Assembly: GCA_003249225.1 (NCBI GenBank)
Contig: QKJQ01000033.1
Span: forward strand, 152,269-216,268
Source: Clostridia bacterium
GTDB taxonomy: Bacteria > Bacillota > Clostridia > Lachnospirales > Lachnospiraceae
DNA: 64,000 nt
Reading direction: 5' to 3'
Each line of letters opens with the position of its first letter. The first letter of the stretch is position 1. This document shows, piece by piece, positions 43,844 through 53,973 of this stretch. The notes beneath the pieces are model-generated. The model was not told the DNA's origin. It was given only the letters and a program-made list of their open reading frames with translations, and made no database searches. The translations under genes were made by a program, and so were the position numbers.

Positions 43844-45004
43844 TCACTCGACGTTTTGTTCATCATCCTCTATGTCCTGAAACGTTGTTATTGTTATACC
43901 ATTTACTTCGATCTGATCGTTTATTGCAATGACAAGGCACTTTCTGCCATCAACAATTTTGGTTTCAATAAGATGTGCCTGTGCTGGATTAATCTTGATC
44001 ACTACATCCGGTGCTTTGATTTCAAAGCTTTTTGTGTTGATCAGATTTTCTGCAATCAGTTCTTTTTTCCCTTCCCCAATCGCTTTTTCAAAGTTCTCTT
44101 CAAAATGAACAAGCTTCGTCTTATCAATACCACTATCGATAAAAAGATTCTTCACATCGATCTGATCAAGCTTCAGCGGTTCCGGGATATCTTTCTTTTC
44201 TTCGATTAATTCATTTAATTTTTCATGAATGGTCCGCACCGTTTCTAATTCACATTCTTCCTGCAGAGTCTCTTCGATCAGCATCTGAAAGGTCTGCTTT
44301 TGAATCCCAGCCGGCAAAGGAATATCAGCACCCAGCAACGTATCAACAAATTCGTACTGACTGTCTTCTGCATTCTTAGTAAAAAATAAAACGGCATGCA
44401 GATCTGTACTTCTGTCATTAAAAGCAGGAAAAAGAAAACCATTTTCTGGTACTCCAACGACCCAGTCCTGAATTCGTGCCTGGAAAGCATTCATTTCATC
44501 ATTATAACTCAATCCCGGTTTTGTAAGTTTAACCGGACATATAGAACAAAGTATATAACTGTATACTTCGTCGGAAGCGTCATCCATGATCCTGTGATCT
44601 TTTCCGCGGCCCGGAACATCATACGCGGCAAAATGAAGTAATACCAGATAGTTTCCTTCTGATTCATAAGATGCAATTACCTTATCGTAGAACTGATCGA
44701 TTAAATCCTCTTCCTTTAATTCACTATTCCGCAGCTTTAACAAAAATTCCTGTGTTCCGCCGTTAAATTCAGCCGATATTGGAAATTCCATATTGATCAG
44801 ATTTCTTGACAGACTGCCGGAAAGCGTTTTTTTAAAGATTTCAAAGTACTTGAAGGTCTCCTCTTCCGGTAATGTAAGAAATGATTCTGTAAATTTTGAT
44901 TTAATCTCCTTGTTTGCATCGACATAACAGCCACAAACTTTTGTAATGGAACTGTTTGCATGTGTGAACTGTTTCTTTATCTCTGCTATTTCACTTTTCA
45001 GCAT
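43844..45004 (-). CDS. DUF4317 family protein
   Basis: A 386-residue cytoplasmic protein found mainly in Lachnospiraceae and relatives. Recognisable segments are ITKVCGCYVDANKEI (about 19-33), KKTLSGSLSRNLI, and DWVVGVPENGFLFPAFNDRSTDLHAVLFFTK (split over the middle). A single CGC motif is near the N-terminus. No signal peptide, membrane helix or catalytic motif. The ATG at 45002-45004 with AGGAG is preferred to a longer frame of basic, low-complexity residues. Function unknown. Confidence 0.82.
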   Translation of the reverse strand: MLKSEIAEIKKQFTHANSSITKVCGCYVDANKEIKSKFTESFLTLPEEETFKYFEIFKKTLSGSLSRNLINMEFPISAEFNGGTQEFLLKLRNSELKEEDLIDQFYDKVIASYESEGNYLVLLHFAAYDVPGRGKDHRIMDDASDEVYSYILCSICPVKLTKPGLSYNDEMNAFQARIQDWVVGVPENGFLFPAFNDRSTDLHAVLFFTKNAEDSQYEFVDTLLGADIPLPAGIQKQTFQMLIEETLQEECELETVRTIHEKLNELIEEKKDIPEPLKLDQIDVKNLFIDSGIDKTKLVHFEENFEKAIGEGKKELIAENLINTKSFEIKAPDVVIKINPAQAHLIETKIVDGRKCLVIAINDQIEVNGITITTFQDIEDDEQNVE

Positions 45005-45101
45005 CTTTTTCTCCTGTTTCTTTCTTCTCTTTATTGTTTGTTTCGTGCTCCTGTTGTTACTTAATGGCTTACCTCTCCAACGCAAAGTTTCATCGGCAGC
45101 T

Positions 45102-45443
45102 CTATGCCCATTCTTTCCATACCTCCGGCTGATACCCTATCGTTGCTTTCGCTCCATTTCTTACGATTGGTGTCCGAAGCAATAAAGGAACTTCGATCAG
45201 TTTTTCAAGTTTATCTTCCGAAGAAAGATATTGAAACAAATGGTAAGCATCCTTATTCTTTGATTTCGGATCAGCAAGCAGGTCAATATCACCAACCGCA
45301 TTAATTACGCTTTTTAATTCTCCCTTGCTCATTCCTTTCTGCTTCAGGTCAATATACTGAAGCTGTATTCCACGCTCTTTAAAGTAACGCTGTGCTTTTT
45401 TTGTATCAAAACACTTGTCTGTTCCAAAGATCTGCAGTCCCAT
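45102..45443 (-). CDS. ArsC/Spx family thioredoxin-fold protein
   Basis: A 113-residue protein of the arsenate reductase-like family. A single cysteine in the active-site loop, GTDKCFDTKKAQRYF (Cys11), and the conserved cis-Pro region LLRTPIVRNG with Arg/Pro are present. Single-Cys members include glutaredoxin-dependent arsenate reductases and the Spx/MgsR regulators; without a CxxC and beside unrelated genes it could be either. AAGGAG precedes the ATG. Not in an ars operon. Confidence 0.8.
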   Translation of the reverse strand: MGLQIFGTDKCFDTKKAQRYFKERGIQLQYIDLKQKGMSKGELKSVINAVGDIDLLADPKSKNKDAYHLFQYLSSEDKLEKLIEVPLLLRTPIVRNGAKATIGYQPEVWKEWA

Positions 45444-45542
45444 GTATTTTCTCCTTTTACTGTAGAATTAGTTCATATTACTGCAAAGAAAAAGTTCAAA
45501 CATTATATACCGGTTCATCCTTATCTTTTGTTTATATTCAAT

Positions 45543-46424
45543 CTATTCCAACGAATCGTTCGCACATAAAACGCCTTTCATGGTAACGACTGCAGTCCCA
45601 CCAATTCTAACCTTTCCATGTTCGTCCACCCTACTGAAAATATCCGATGGTTTCCCCATCTTTTCACCCTGAATAAAATGATTCACTTCATTTTCCAATA
45701 GTATACCATTTTTCCAAAGATAAAATGACAAAGCTCCATTTGAGGTGCCTGTTGCCGCTTCTTCTTCAATTCCACACACAGGCGCAAAATTTCTGCAGTG
45801 GATTGCTTTGCTTTCTTCTTCCAGGGTTGCTATCGTATACATATGAACACCAATCAGGTTGTATTTTTCTGACAGATGAATGACTTCTTCCTTGTTCTGT
45901 ATGGCTCGGTTCAGCAGTTCCATGTTATCCACAGGCAAAAGAGCATCGTTCAGACCTGTCGTTACTATACAGGCGGATAATTCCATGGGACAATCCGTAT
46001 ATTGAAGTCCATATGCCTGGTAAAAAATCTGTGCTTCTTCTTTTGATAAGACAAGTTTTTCTTCGCCCTTTGACATATCCATCCAGATCCTGTCGTTTTC
46101 AACGGTTATTCCAAGTGTACCCGCCAGTGTTACTGCTTTGTATTGTCCGGGCTTTAATGCTTTTTCTTTGTTCAGTACTGTGAAAGCAGATATTGTTGCA
46201 TGACCACATAAATCAATCTCGCCCACCGGTGTAAAGTAACGAAGATGGTAGGTTTTATCCTCCATCTGCCTAACAAATACTGTTTCAGAAAAACGCAATT
46301 CAGCTGCGACCTGACACATATATTGTTCCGTAGGAAAGCCTTGTACTTCATCTAAAAGTACAACCCCAGCCTGATTTCCGCCAAAATTCTTGTCCGTAAA
46401 TGCATCTACAATAAAAATTTCCAT
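45543..46424 (-). CDS. PhzF family isomerase/epimerase
   Basis: A 293-residue protein of the diaminopimelate-epimerase-like fold, two similar halves. The catalytic Glu lies in AAELRFSETVFV (about residue 45), and the second half has the GTSNGALSFYLW and CGHATISA elements typical of PhzF. It probably isomerises a small metabolite; phenazine synthesis itself is not implied. Ribosome site GGGAGG before the ATG. Monocistronic. Confidence 0.85.
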   Translation of the reverse strand: MEIFIVDAFTDKNFGGNQAGVVLLDEVQGFPTEQYMCQVAAELRFSETVFVRQMEDKTYHLRYFTPVGEIDLCGHATISAFTVLNKEKALKPGQYKAVTLAGTLGITVENDRIWMDMSKGEEKLVLSKEEAQIFYQAYGLQYTDCPMELSACIVTTGLNDALLPVDNMELLNRAIQNKEEVIHLSEKYNLIGVHMYTIATLEEESKAIHCRNFAPVCGIEEEAATGTSNGALSFYLWKNGILLENEVNHFIQGEKMGKPSDIFSRVDEHGKVRIGGTAVVTMKGVLCANDSLE

Positions 46425-46532
46425 ACCATCCTCCCTTTACAGCATATTCATGGGGCATAATACCTTTTGACCCCAACATCAATCCCTTTAAATCTTTCAA
46501 TTGTTATAATTGTATCTCCCAGAATACAAGGA

Positions 46533-46557
46533 ACCTTCGGTCCGATGGGCCGAAGGT
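46533..46557. other. Intergenic hairpin of unknown role
   Basis: ACCTTCGG/CCGAAGGT, 8 bp perfectly complementary, around a nine-base loop, in the 243-base gap between TldE and PhzF genes. No U run on either strand. It is upstream of nothing obvious on the plus strand and downstream of PhzF on neither side of a stop; it lies in the leader of the PhzF gene. Confidence 0.5.
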
Positions 46558-46667
46558 CAGTGTTATGATGATTCAAAAATTTATTTGAATGCTTATCACA
46601 ATATTATAAATTGAAAGATTTGATTATTCAAGTTAATCCGACGAAACAAATACCATTCAGGAACGAT

Positions 46668-47963
46668 TTATTCTCCGGAATAATGTGCATCAAAAAGTTT
46701 ACATGCAACGGGGCATTTATAGTTATCAAGTTCTTGTGTTTCCCTTGATATCTGCATACGCTTCATTACTTCCGTTATGTTACCCGTGACGGATCCACCG
46801 GTAAGTACAGTCATCTTTCCATCATGATAATAATTTGCCAGTCTTATCTCTCCGCCGAATTCTCCCGTTACCTCACTGATCTGAAACTGTGAGAACCAGA
46901 TTACTTCAAGAAAATCTCCGGTATACATTTCACTCTTTTCTTTTGTTCCGCCAGTAACGCTTATGTTAGGGATGTTGCCGGTTATCTCCTGGCCAATATA
47001 CTGACAGTATCTGGTATCACCATGGTATTCAAGAAGCTTGCCTTCCTTATAAATTGTAACTGGTTTTAATAAAACACCATCTTCATCAACGTATTTTGAG
47101 TAGGGTGAATTTCCCAGTTCAGGAAGCAGCTCAATTGTAAATGGTTCCTCTGATAAGGATTCTCCCTTTTCAATAACGGTTGCTTTTTTATACACAAGGG
47201 CCGCATTCGCCTGTGCTACAAAATAGGAAAAAAACGTAGTTATTGCTTCACCGGTAAGAATTACCGGACAATCCATACCTTTTGCAGCTTTTTGGGCAAG
47301 AGCTCGTCCCTTTGCCTTTGCAAAGGTATCATCCGTCATTTTTTCAAGCGCCTGCTTATCAAAATCAGCAAAGTTATAGATCGTAAAGACTTCTGATTCT
47401 TCACTTTCTTCCTTCCAGTCAACCACTAGTTCGATCTGCCCGCTGTATGCTTTATATGCATTGTCAATGCCGTTCGAATTAAGAATGCGGTACTTTTTCT
47501 CCTCATAGAAAAACTCACAGGAATTCACTTTGCCATTCTTGTGAATATTTCTTCCATAGAGGCATTTTATGATATCCTGAAATAATTGTTCCTGATTCTT
47601 CTCGTTAATTTCTTTTGTTTTTTTCAAAACCGGCACTTCTTCCTGGCTTATTCCCGGAAGCTCAAAGTATGGATTCTTAATCAAGGATGCATTGTAGACA
47701 AGAGCTTGTATTTTCTCCGCTATGGCTTCCTTGGAATCGCCCGGCGAAATGGAAGTCATGGCAGATCCAAGATATTTTTCATTGTCTTCGTTGGTTTCTT
47801 TATATACGGTGACCTTCCAGTGTGTCACTTTCTTTTTACGGTTCATCTGCAAAGCATCTTTTATAAAAAATGCTTCTCTGCCCGTCGTCACTGTCTCTTC
47901 AAGTTTCCAGCCATCCATTGTACTGTTCTCTTTTAACAGCTTTACAATATATTCTAACATCAT
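46668..47963 (-). CDS. TldE/PmbA-like protease subunit
   Basis: A 431-residue protein of the TldD/PmbA family, the non-catalytic partner type: no HExxxH is present. Visible C-terminal blocks are DEDGVLLKPVTIYKEG, GNIPNISVTGGTKE, FGGEIRLANYYHDGKMTVLTGGSVTGN. In other bacteria TldD/TldE heterodimers process small peptides or unfolded substrates. The start is ATG at 47961-47963, overlapping the tldD stop, with GAGG upstream; an alternative ATG is one codon on. Same operon as the TldD gene. Confidence 0.86.
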   Translation of the reverse strand: MMLEYIVKLLKENSTMDGWKLEETVTTGREAFFIKDALQMNRKKKVTHWKVTVYKETNEDNEKYLGSAMTSISPGDSKEAIAEKIQALVYNASLIKNPYFELPGISQEEVPVLKKTKEINEKNQEQLFQDIIKCLYGRNIHKNGKVNSCEFFYEEKKYRILNSNGIDNAYKAYSGQIELVVDWKEESEESEVFTIYNFADFDKQALEKMTDDTFAKAKGRALAQKAAKGMDCPVILTGEAITTFFSYFVAQANAALVYKKATVIEKGESLSEEPFTIELLPELGNSPYSKYVDEDGVLLKPVTIYKEGKLLEYHGDTRYCQYIGQEITGNIPNISVTGGTKEKSEMYTGDFLEVIWFSQFQISEVTGEFGGEIRLANYYHDGKMTVLTGGSVTGNITEVMKRMQISRETQELDNYKCPVACKLFDAHYSGE

Positions 47964-49381
47964 CCTAACCTCGCTTTCGTCTTGATATACGTTCCGCCTA
48001 TTGAGGTCTTGACCCATTCTTTGTACCCTTTTCCACAAAATCCAAGTCCGTTCAGGGCAACCTCTCCATCTGAGACCATGGATATATTGCCAAGAAGCTC
48101 CGGTACATAGCCGGAAATCATGATAGGTGAGACAATTCGACCGGTCAGCTTACCATCAACGATCTCTCTGCCCCGAAGTACGACACATTGGATTCCCCAA
48201 TTTTTTGGATCTTCCATACCACTGCTGTAATTCTCAAGCAGATATCCTTTGGCAATTGATGAAATCATTTCTTCTTTTGCAGAAGTACCCGCTTCAAAGT
48301 ATGTATTCGTCATTCTGGCATATGCTTTTCTTTCAAAGGATTCTCTTCTACCGTTCCCGGTCGGTGTTGTTCCAAGCTGCATAGCGGATACCAGATCCGA
48401 TATACCGTTTTCCAAAATGCCATCCTTAATGATAGCCGTACGGCTAGCCAGCACCCCTTCATCATCAAAGTAATAACTTGCGACTTGTTCGAAGACGGCG
48501 GCACCATCGGTCATATTTGTAATAGCAGAAGCTATTTCTTTTTGCAGATAATCCGCACCTTTTGCTCTGTTCTTCACGAACATATCCATCTCAACACCAT
48601 GTCCGAATGCTTCGTGGGCAATAAGACCAGATACGTCCGGATCGCATATAACCTCATAAACGCCAGGTTCTACATTTGTAGAATCCAGTAGTTCGACCGC
48701 TCTTTTTACTAATGCGAGCGCTTCTGGTAATGCCTGTTCCATGATTTCATATCCCATTCGTCCTGACGCACCGGTATGATCGTATTTAACATTATTACCT
48801 CTTCTGACAATAGCCACAAGCCCGAACATGCACAGCTTATACTCCTGCTCCAATTGCTTTTTGGTACTATAGAAGGCTTTATAAACATTCACTTCATCGT
48901 ATGCAAAATTCATATTGATCAGTTCATCGGAGGACAATTTACATTCCTGTATAACACTTCGTATTTTAGCTATCTTATCTTCAACCGAGATAGAATCAGG
49001 GTCAATACGGTACTCTCCTTTAAACTCTGCTTTTATTTCTTCTTCCTTAATAACTGGCAGTTCGATAAATGGAAGATCGGTCTTTTTTAAATAAGCCAGT
49101 TCTTCCTCTGCGGTATCTTTGATTTCCTTCAGAATTTCATCAAAATTATCCTCGCGAAATTCATTGAAAGAATATTCGCTATAGTTCACTCCATTAAAGA
49201 CTCTTACAACAAATCCGTTCTCGCAGATTTTAGAGTCTCTTACACTGGTTGTCGTAAAATCCCCTGCAAACTGCTTTCCGGTTACATTCGTAGCAAGAAC
49301 CGAAGCGTATGAATACACTTTTCCCAGTGCTTCTATCAGCTGCAGGCACAGTGCTTTATTGCTTTCCCTTTGCATCGTCAT
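47960..49381 (-). CDS. tldD: TldD metalloprotease subunit
   Basis: A 473-residue catalytic subunit. The zinc motif HEAFGH is at residues 256-261 followed by GVEMDMF, and the late glycine-rich block NISMVSDGEVALNGLGFCGKGYK is also conserved. It works with the adjacent TldE-like subunit, probably in the cytoplasm. GGAGG lies ten bases before the first ATG and AGAGG six bases before a second ATG two codons later; the choice changes little. 282 bases upstream to the DUF2264 gene. Confidence 0.9.
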   Translation of the reverse strand: MTMQRESNKALCLQLIEALGKVYSYASVLATNVTGKQFAGDFTTTSVRDSKICENGFVVRVFNGVNYSEYSFNEFREDNFDEILKEIKDTAEEELAYLKKTDLPFIELPVIKEEEIKAEFKGEYRIDPDSISVEDKIAKIRSVIQECKLSSDELINMNFAYDEVNVYKAFYSTKKQLEQEYKLCMFGLVAIVRRGNNVKYDHTGASGRMGYEIMEQALPEALALVKRAVELLDSTNVEPGVYEVICDPDVSGLIAHEAFGHGVEMDMFVKNRAKGADYLQKEIASAITNMTDGAAVFEQVASYYFDDEGVLASRTAIIKDGILENGISDLVSAMQLGTTPTGNGRRESFERKAYARMTNTYFEAGTSAKEEMISSIAKGYLLENYSSGMEDPKNWGIQCVVLRGREIVDGKLTGRIVSPIMISGYVPELLGNISMVSDGEVALNGLGFCGKGYKEWVKTSIGGTYIKTKARLG

Positions 49382-49663
49382 CCTCTCTTATCCTCCTTGG
49401 TACCATTCCACCGCCTGTTGATCAGGCAAGGTGAATTAAATTCTCCAGTCCTGTTAAAAAAACGTTCTAAAAAATTCTGCTGATTTTCTATAAAGATGAA
49501 TATCATGAACAGTATAGCACCCAACCTTTAAATTGCCAACAGTTTTTCCAACAAATCCTAAATGACGGCCACCACCAGACCGTCAGCACAGGGATTGTTC
49601 TATCAACGTATTATTAGGTAAGACTTGCGCCCGAACTGCCTAGACATCCTCAAACAGGATTAC
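49382..49663. other. 282-base intergenic region after the DUF2264 gene
   Basis: Contains a small hairpin TGACGG/CCGTCA (about 49563-49585) that could end the carbohydrate operon, though the U run after it is poor. Promoter sequences for tldD should lie here; none is convincing. No open frame with coding character seen. Confidence 0.45.
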
Positions 49664-51718
49664 TTACAGCTGCAAATTCCCCTCGAAACCTTCAAAATCT
49701 ATCAGGCGTTCCTCTCCATCACATAACACGATACGTACCGGACCATAACCACCACACGTTTCCTTGTCCGTATATTCAATCTTTTGAATCGGGAATATCT
49801 CCTCTTCTGTAAAGTCCTCCAGACTTTCTTTTGTTATCACCTGTGAGATCAAAATATAAGGCTCGTAGCCGTATTGTTTCTCCCAGCTTGCACTTCCATA
49901 AAGGATGATGGAATTCTCCGAATCAGGATTCGTTCCTGTGCTGTGAATCAGCTCGATCGACTCAAATCCATCGTAAACCGTCATAGCCATCTGCTTTTCA
50001 CGACCGGTAAAATCATGACCTTTTACTATGATCGCTTTGGCATTCGATTTCTCTTTTCTGATGATCTGTGTTCCCTGGTCCGGAAATCCATAAGAACCAA
50101 GTGTCAGGGTTGCCGGACGTTTAAAAAATCTCATCTTATCCACTCTAAGAATTCCATAAGCAACCGGAAAATCAGCCAGACTTACCGCCTGCATCCAGTG
50201 CATTTCTTTCGAAAGCTCATACCTGAAAAATTGTCTTCTGTATAAAACACCATTATGACTTCCATGCCAGAAGGTTACATTGCATTTTTCATAGAACTCA
50301 TCGGACTGGTTCTTCAGCACATATTGCTGTGCTTCAATCGATTTGCACGGAGCCGCTTCCCAAGGATACTTGGTATTATACGTAAGCTTTGAATAATTCC
50401 ACATTCCATGTTCATCATTTACATTTTTGACCACTTTTCCGGTCCGAAGAATGGTCTCACCATTGGCTTCATGATTGGTAAAGGCAAGTGCTGGTCCATT
50501 TAGTATGGTTTCTTTGACCTCATCCTTTTGAAGGGTATCCCAGGTACCATTCTTCTCTTTCGCAGTCCAGAACGGGTGATTTGCAGGAAAATGCAGGCAC
50601 AAAAAGGCTTTTCCAAGCCAGAACGGAGATTCCGCACAGGAATACCCCTGAACCAGAGGAGAAAACATTCCGTAGAAACCAATGGTCGGAATGCCCTTGA
50701 ACAAAAAATCCTCTCTGGTTAAAAACTGCAGAAGGGAACCAGAAGAAATCCGCCTTGCAAGCCCCGGATCAGCATTTGGATGTTTCAAAAGAAAATTGGC
50801 ATCCAGCGGACTTGTCGCCGCATTCCGGTAAATGTTACTTCTCCCCCACATGTTCGTAAATCCGTCACGGTCAAAGAAATCCGGATAGGTGTCCATCAGT
50901 TTATTGGAGTATTCTTCAAATTTAGCTGCGATATAGGGTTCCTGTTCGTAGCCATACAACACATTCCAGATTGGCGCATATACATTAAAGGCCCAGCAGG
51001 AATAATAATCAAACGAATGTCCGTCACGGTACCAGCCATCCCCCGCATAGTAATTCAAAATATTCTGTGCATGATCCCTCATGATATCCGGATCGATCTC
51101 ATACCCTTCGCTGTGCAGGAATGCCATATCCAGCATGTTAAAAAGCCTCCAGTTCTGAGGTACTGTATTGCCATGGGCATAACCCTGCAGGAACGCTGCA
51201 ATTCTGTCTTTCTCTTCCTTTGTATAGGTATCCCAGATTTCTTTTTTGCTGCTCCAGAGACATATAACAAGGGCACAGGTCTCAACGGTCTGCTGATAGG
51301 CCCGGTAGGGATTGTCCTTTCCACACAGACTGACCAGTTCGTCATAGGTTCCTACGTAATTCGGATCTTCTTTTGTACAGGCTCTCAATATCTGCGCTTT
51401 ATAGTAATCACGCAGATGAAAGCCGGCAATTACCGTATCCTTATTTTCCGTGATCATTGGTGCTGCTATAAAGAACGATCTGGCCAGTCCTTCAAAATAT
51501 TCCGCTCTTTCCTCCAATACCCTGTCGTTTCCTTTTGCACTTTTATGAGGATAGGTAATGTCCTCCTCCATACGTGGCATAACAACAGGATCCTCTTTTG
51601 ATTTAATGTTCGTAAAAACACCTTCCAATAAATATTCGCATGCTTCCAGCCAGCTTTCTCTGGTCAGCCCGGTGTATGGACTTAAGGTATAATCTGTATG
51701 CTTTGGTTTGAACCCCAT
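49664..51718 (-). CDS. DUF2264 family carbohydrate-active protein
   Basis: A 684-residue cytoplasmic protein. The first 400 residues form an alpha-helical (alpha/alpha)6-type region with NILNYYAGDGWYRDGHSFDYYSCWAFNVYAPIWN split across 240-275, the signature I associate with DUF2264; the rest is beta-sandwich. Some members of this family are now treated as glycoside hydrolases acting on uronic acids, but I cannot confirm the class here. AGGGGGA before the ATG. Last gene of the sugar locus. Confidence 0.72.
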   Translation of the reverse strand: MGFKPKHTDYTLSPYTGLTRESWLEACEYLLEGVFTNIKSKEDPVVMPRMEEDITYPHKSAKGNDRVLEERAEYFEGLARSFFIAAPMITENKDTVIAGFHLRDYYKAQILRACTKEDPNYVGTYDELVSLCGKDNPYRAYQQTVETCALVICLWSSKKEIWDTYTKEEKDRIAAFLQGYAHGNTVPQNWRLFNMLDMAFLHSEGYEIDPDIMRDHAQNILNYYAGDGWYRDGHSFDYYSCWAFNVYAPIWNVLYGYEQEPYIAAKFEEYSNKLMDTYPDFFDRDGFTNMWGRSNIYRNAATSPLDANFLLKHPNADPGLARRISSGSLLQFLTREDFLFKGIPTIGFYGMFSPLVQGYSCAESPFWLGKAFLCLHFPANHPFWTAKEKNGTWDTLQKDEVKETILNGPALAFTNHEANGETILRTGKVVKNVNDEHGMWNYSKLTYNTKYPWEAAPCKSIEAQQYVLKNQSDEFYEKCNVTFWHGSHNGVLYRRQFFRYELSKEMHWMQAVSLADFPVAYGILRVDKMRFFKRPATLTLGSYGFPDQGTQIIRKEKSNAKAIIVKGHDFTGREKQMAMTVYDGFESIELIHSTGTNPDSENSIILYGSASWEKQYGYEPYILISQVITKESLEDFTEEEIFPIQKIEYTDKETCGGYGPVRIVLCDGEERLIDFEGFEGNLQL

Positions 51719-51800
51719 GATATCCCCCTGTTACATTTATTAATACAGAATGAATAAGCTCTTGACCTCTGTATGAATAGTCTGTTTTCTTTCCTTGTGT

Positions 51801-52772
51801 TTATGACTTAAAATAATGAATTCGGTCTTTGTATAACTGATCACTGATGTTGTTGCAGGCTTCCAGTACTTCTGCCGTCAAAGGATCATGATTGACTGCC
51901 AAAATATTGGTTTTGATCTGGTCAAGGCGGCTTACGCCACTGATGACGGCATCAATATAGTCATGAGAGCTGCACCATTTAAGTGCAAGTTCAAGTAATG
52001 TCAGTCCGGCTTCGCCCGCCAGTTTATCTAATTGTTTTACGACCTCCAGAATGTCCTGTTTCCAATATCTGTCCCGGTAATTCTCACGTTCCCCTAGCCG
52101 TCCCTGGTCCGGCACCTTGTCAAAATCATATTTGCCGCTGAACAATCCACCGGCTATCGGGTTGTAATTGGTCATTCCAATTTTATATCGTTTCATACAG
52201 GGAACCAGTTCAATTTCAGGATCCCTGGCTACCAGATTATAGAGATTCTGTGTTACCACCGGACGGATATAATTATGCTTATCCGCCAGCCACTGCATCT
52301 CTGCTACCTGCCAGGCAGGAAAATTGCTGACCCCGACATAACGGACTTTTCCGCTGTGCACCAGTGTTGTCATGGTATCAAGCATCTCTTCAAAATCAAC
52401 GTCCGGATCCATGGCATGAAGATAGTACAGATCAATGTGTTCGGTCTGCAGATTGCGCAGACTCTGTTCTACCTGCTTCATGATCCTGAAACGGCTAAGA
52501 CCACTGTCATTTATACCGTCTCCGGTACGATAACGAACCTTTGTCGCAAGAAAAATGTCCTGTCTTCTTCCCTTTAAAGCCTCTCCGACGATACGTTCAC
52601 TTTCACCGGCTTCATACATATCTGCGGTATCAATATAATTAACACCGTTGTTTATGGCATAATCAAGGATCTGCAGACTTTCTTCTTTTGAGGTCTTCCC
52701 ACCGAACATCATGGTTCCAAGACATAATTCAGAAACTTTGACACCGGTCGCTTTCATTGTACGGTAATTCAT
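51801..52772 (-). CDS. Aldo/keto reductase
   Basis: A 323-residue NADPH-dependent barrel reductase. Catalytic Asp, Tyr, Lys and His are seen in NYIDTADMYEAGESE (Asp and Tyr about 48-53), FLATKVR (Lys about 78) and LYYLHAMDP (His about 118). It probably reduces or oxidises a sugar released by the locus. GGGAG precedes the ATG. Four bases after the Fe-S aldo/keto reductase gene, so the pair is co-transcribed. Confidence 0.88.
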   Translation of the reverse strand: MNYRTMKATGVKVSELCLGTMMFGGKTSKEESLQILDYAINNGVNYIDTADMYEAGESERIVGEALKGRRQDIFLATKVRYRTGDGINDSGLSRFRIMKQVEQSLRNLQTEHIDLYYLHAMDPDVDFEEMLDTMTTLVHSGKVRYVGVSNFPAWQVAEMQWLADKHNYIRPVVTQNLYNLVARDPEIELVPCMKRYKIGMTNYNPIAGGLFSGKYDFDKVPDQGRLGERENYRDRYWKQDILEVVKQLDKLAGEAGLTLLELALKWCSSHDYIDAVISGVSRLDQIKTNILAVNHDPLTAEVLEACNNISDQLYKDRIHYFKS

Positions 52773-52776
52773 GATC

Positions 52777-53898
52777 TCACTCCCATATTCTGCCCCTTTC
52801 AGGACTTAGTTTGTAATCCACCCATTTCAGCTTCTTGATTACATCAATTGTATAAGGACAGGCCTTGCTGCACAGACCGCATTCTGTACATTTTACAACC
52901 GTATCTTCCTTTGCTTTGTACTCTCTGACAGCCCGGTCCCTTGTTCCGAACCAGTGCTTTAAGCGTTCACTCAATGCAAATTCCGCCGCATTTTCCACAT
53001 CACCTCGTGACATCTGGCGGTCAATGATTCCTTCCAGGAGGAACGTACCGGTTATATCTACACCTTCCGGACACGGCATACATTTGCCACATTGACGGCA
53101 GACATAGTCACCAAGCTCTTGTGCCTCATAAAAAAGCTTTTCCTTCGTTTCCTTTGTCATTGGCTGATACTGTTCTGCCAGTGCAAAATCTTTTTCCAGC
53201 ATCTGCATTGAATTCATACCGGTTACAACTACTGAAACCTCCTGAGAAAAAGCATAATCAAAAGCCGCTTCCACACTCTTATAAAGATATCCATCCGCCA
53301 GTGGTTTCATTAAAATGACAGCAGCGCCTTTTTCTTTTGCCAATGGAACAAGTTCGTTCAGAATTTCCGGGAAATTACATACGTCAAAATAATTTATGGT
53401 GGTCATGACAGCTTCGAATGGATACCGCTTCAATGCTTCAATCAAAACATCCGGCTGTCCATGCATGGATATCCCAATGTGTTTTACTTTTCCTGCTCTC
53501 TTTGCCTCTTCTGCTGCATGAATCGCTCCGTCTTTTGCCAGAATTTTATTCAGCGTTTCTATCGTATCCACGCCATGCATAAGCAATACATCGACAGAGT
53601 CGGTCTGAAGATTCGTAAGACTTTGCTCAAAGGTCTCTTTGCAGGTCTGATACTCCCGGTCATGTGCTTTTGTTACGAGGATATACTCTTCTCTTCGGTG
53701 TGCTATGGCTCTGCCGATTTTAATCTCCGATTCTCCGTTGCCATAACTTGGTGCTGTCTCTACATAATTTCCGCCTCTGTCAAGATAGGCATTCAACAGT
53801 ACTTCTGCTTTTTCATAAGGAATCTCACAAAGATGAAATCCTCCAAAGCCTAACAGACTGACCGTAATTCCAGTATTGCCAAACAATCGTTTTTCCAT
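52777..53898 (-). CDS. Aldo/keto reductase with C-terminal 4Fe-4S ferredoxin domain
   Basis: A 373-residue protein: AKR barrel (about 1-265; VETAPSYGNGESE, LVTKAH, LLMHGVD hold the catalytic residues) followed by cysteine clusters CRQCGKCMPCP (about 273) and CTECGLCSKACP (about 345), each suited to a 4Fe-4S cluster. Such fusions are common in anaerobes and may couple carbonyl or hydroxyl chemistry to ferredoxin. AGG-rich leader. It has a good promoter of its own upstream and precedes the second reductase. Confidence 0.9.
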   Translation of the reverse strand: MEKRLFGNTGITVSLLGFGGFHLCEIPYEKAEVLLNAYLDRGGNYVETAPSYGNGESEIKIGRAIAHRREEYILVTKAHDREYQTCKETFEQSLTNLQTDSVDVLLMHGVDTIETLNKILAKDGAIHAAEEAKRAGKVKHIGISMHGQPDVLIEALKRYPFEAVMTTINYFDVCNFPEILNELVPLAKEKGAAVILMKPLADGYLYKSVEAAFDYAFSQEVSVVVTGMNSMQMLEKDFALAEQYQPMTKETKEKLFYEAQELGDYVCRQCGKCMPCPEGVDITGTFLLEGIIDRQMSRGDVENAAEFALSERLKHWFGTRDRAVREYKAKEDTVVKCTECGLCSKACPYTIDVIKKLKWVDYKLSPERGRIWE

Positions 53899-53973
53899 AA
53901 ATACCTCCCAGTTCGTAAACTACAATCGGATAAGACCACAAAAGGTTCAATCCGAATGACTACTGCTTATTTT

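Noticed and set aside
45102..45443. Arsenic resistance operon
   Set aside because: Single ArsC-like gene without arsB, arsR or arsenite carrier nearby; Spx-type function is as likely.
45543..46424. Phenazine biosynthesis
   Set aside because: PhzF-like proteins are widespread in bacteria without phenazines and no other phz gene is present.
46533..46557. Rho-independent terminator
   Set aside because: No U tract on either strand.
50780..51601. Long plus-strand open frame inside the DUF2264 gene
   Set aside because: No ribosome site, low-complexity Phe/Ile/Arg-rich translation typical of antisense, and the minus-strand gene has clear domain patterns.
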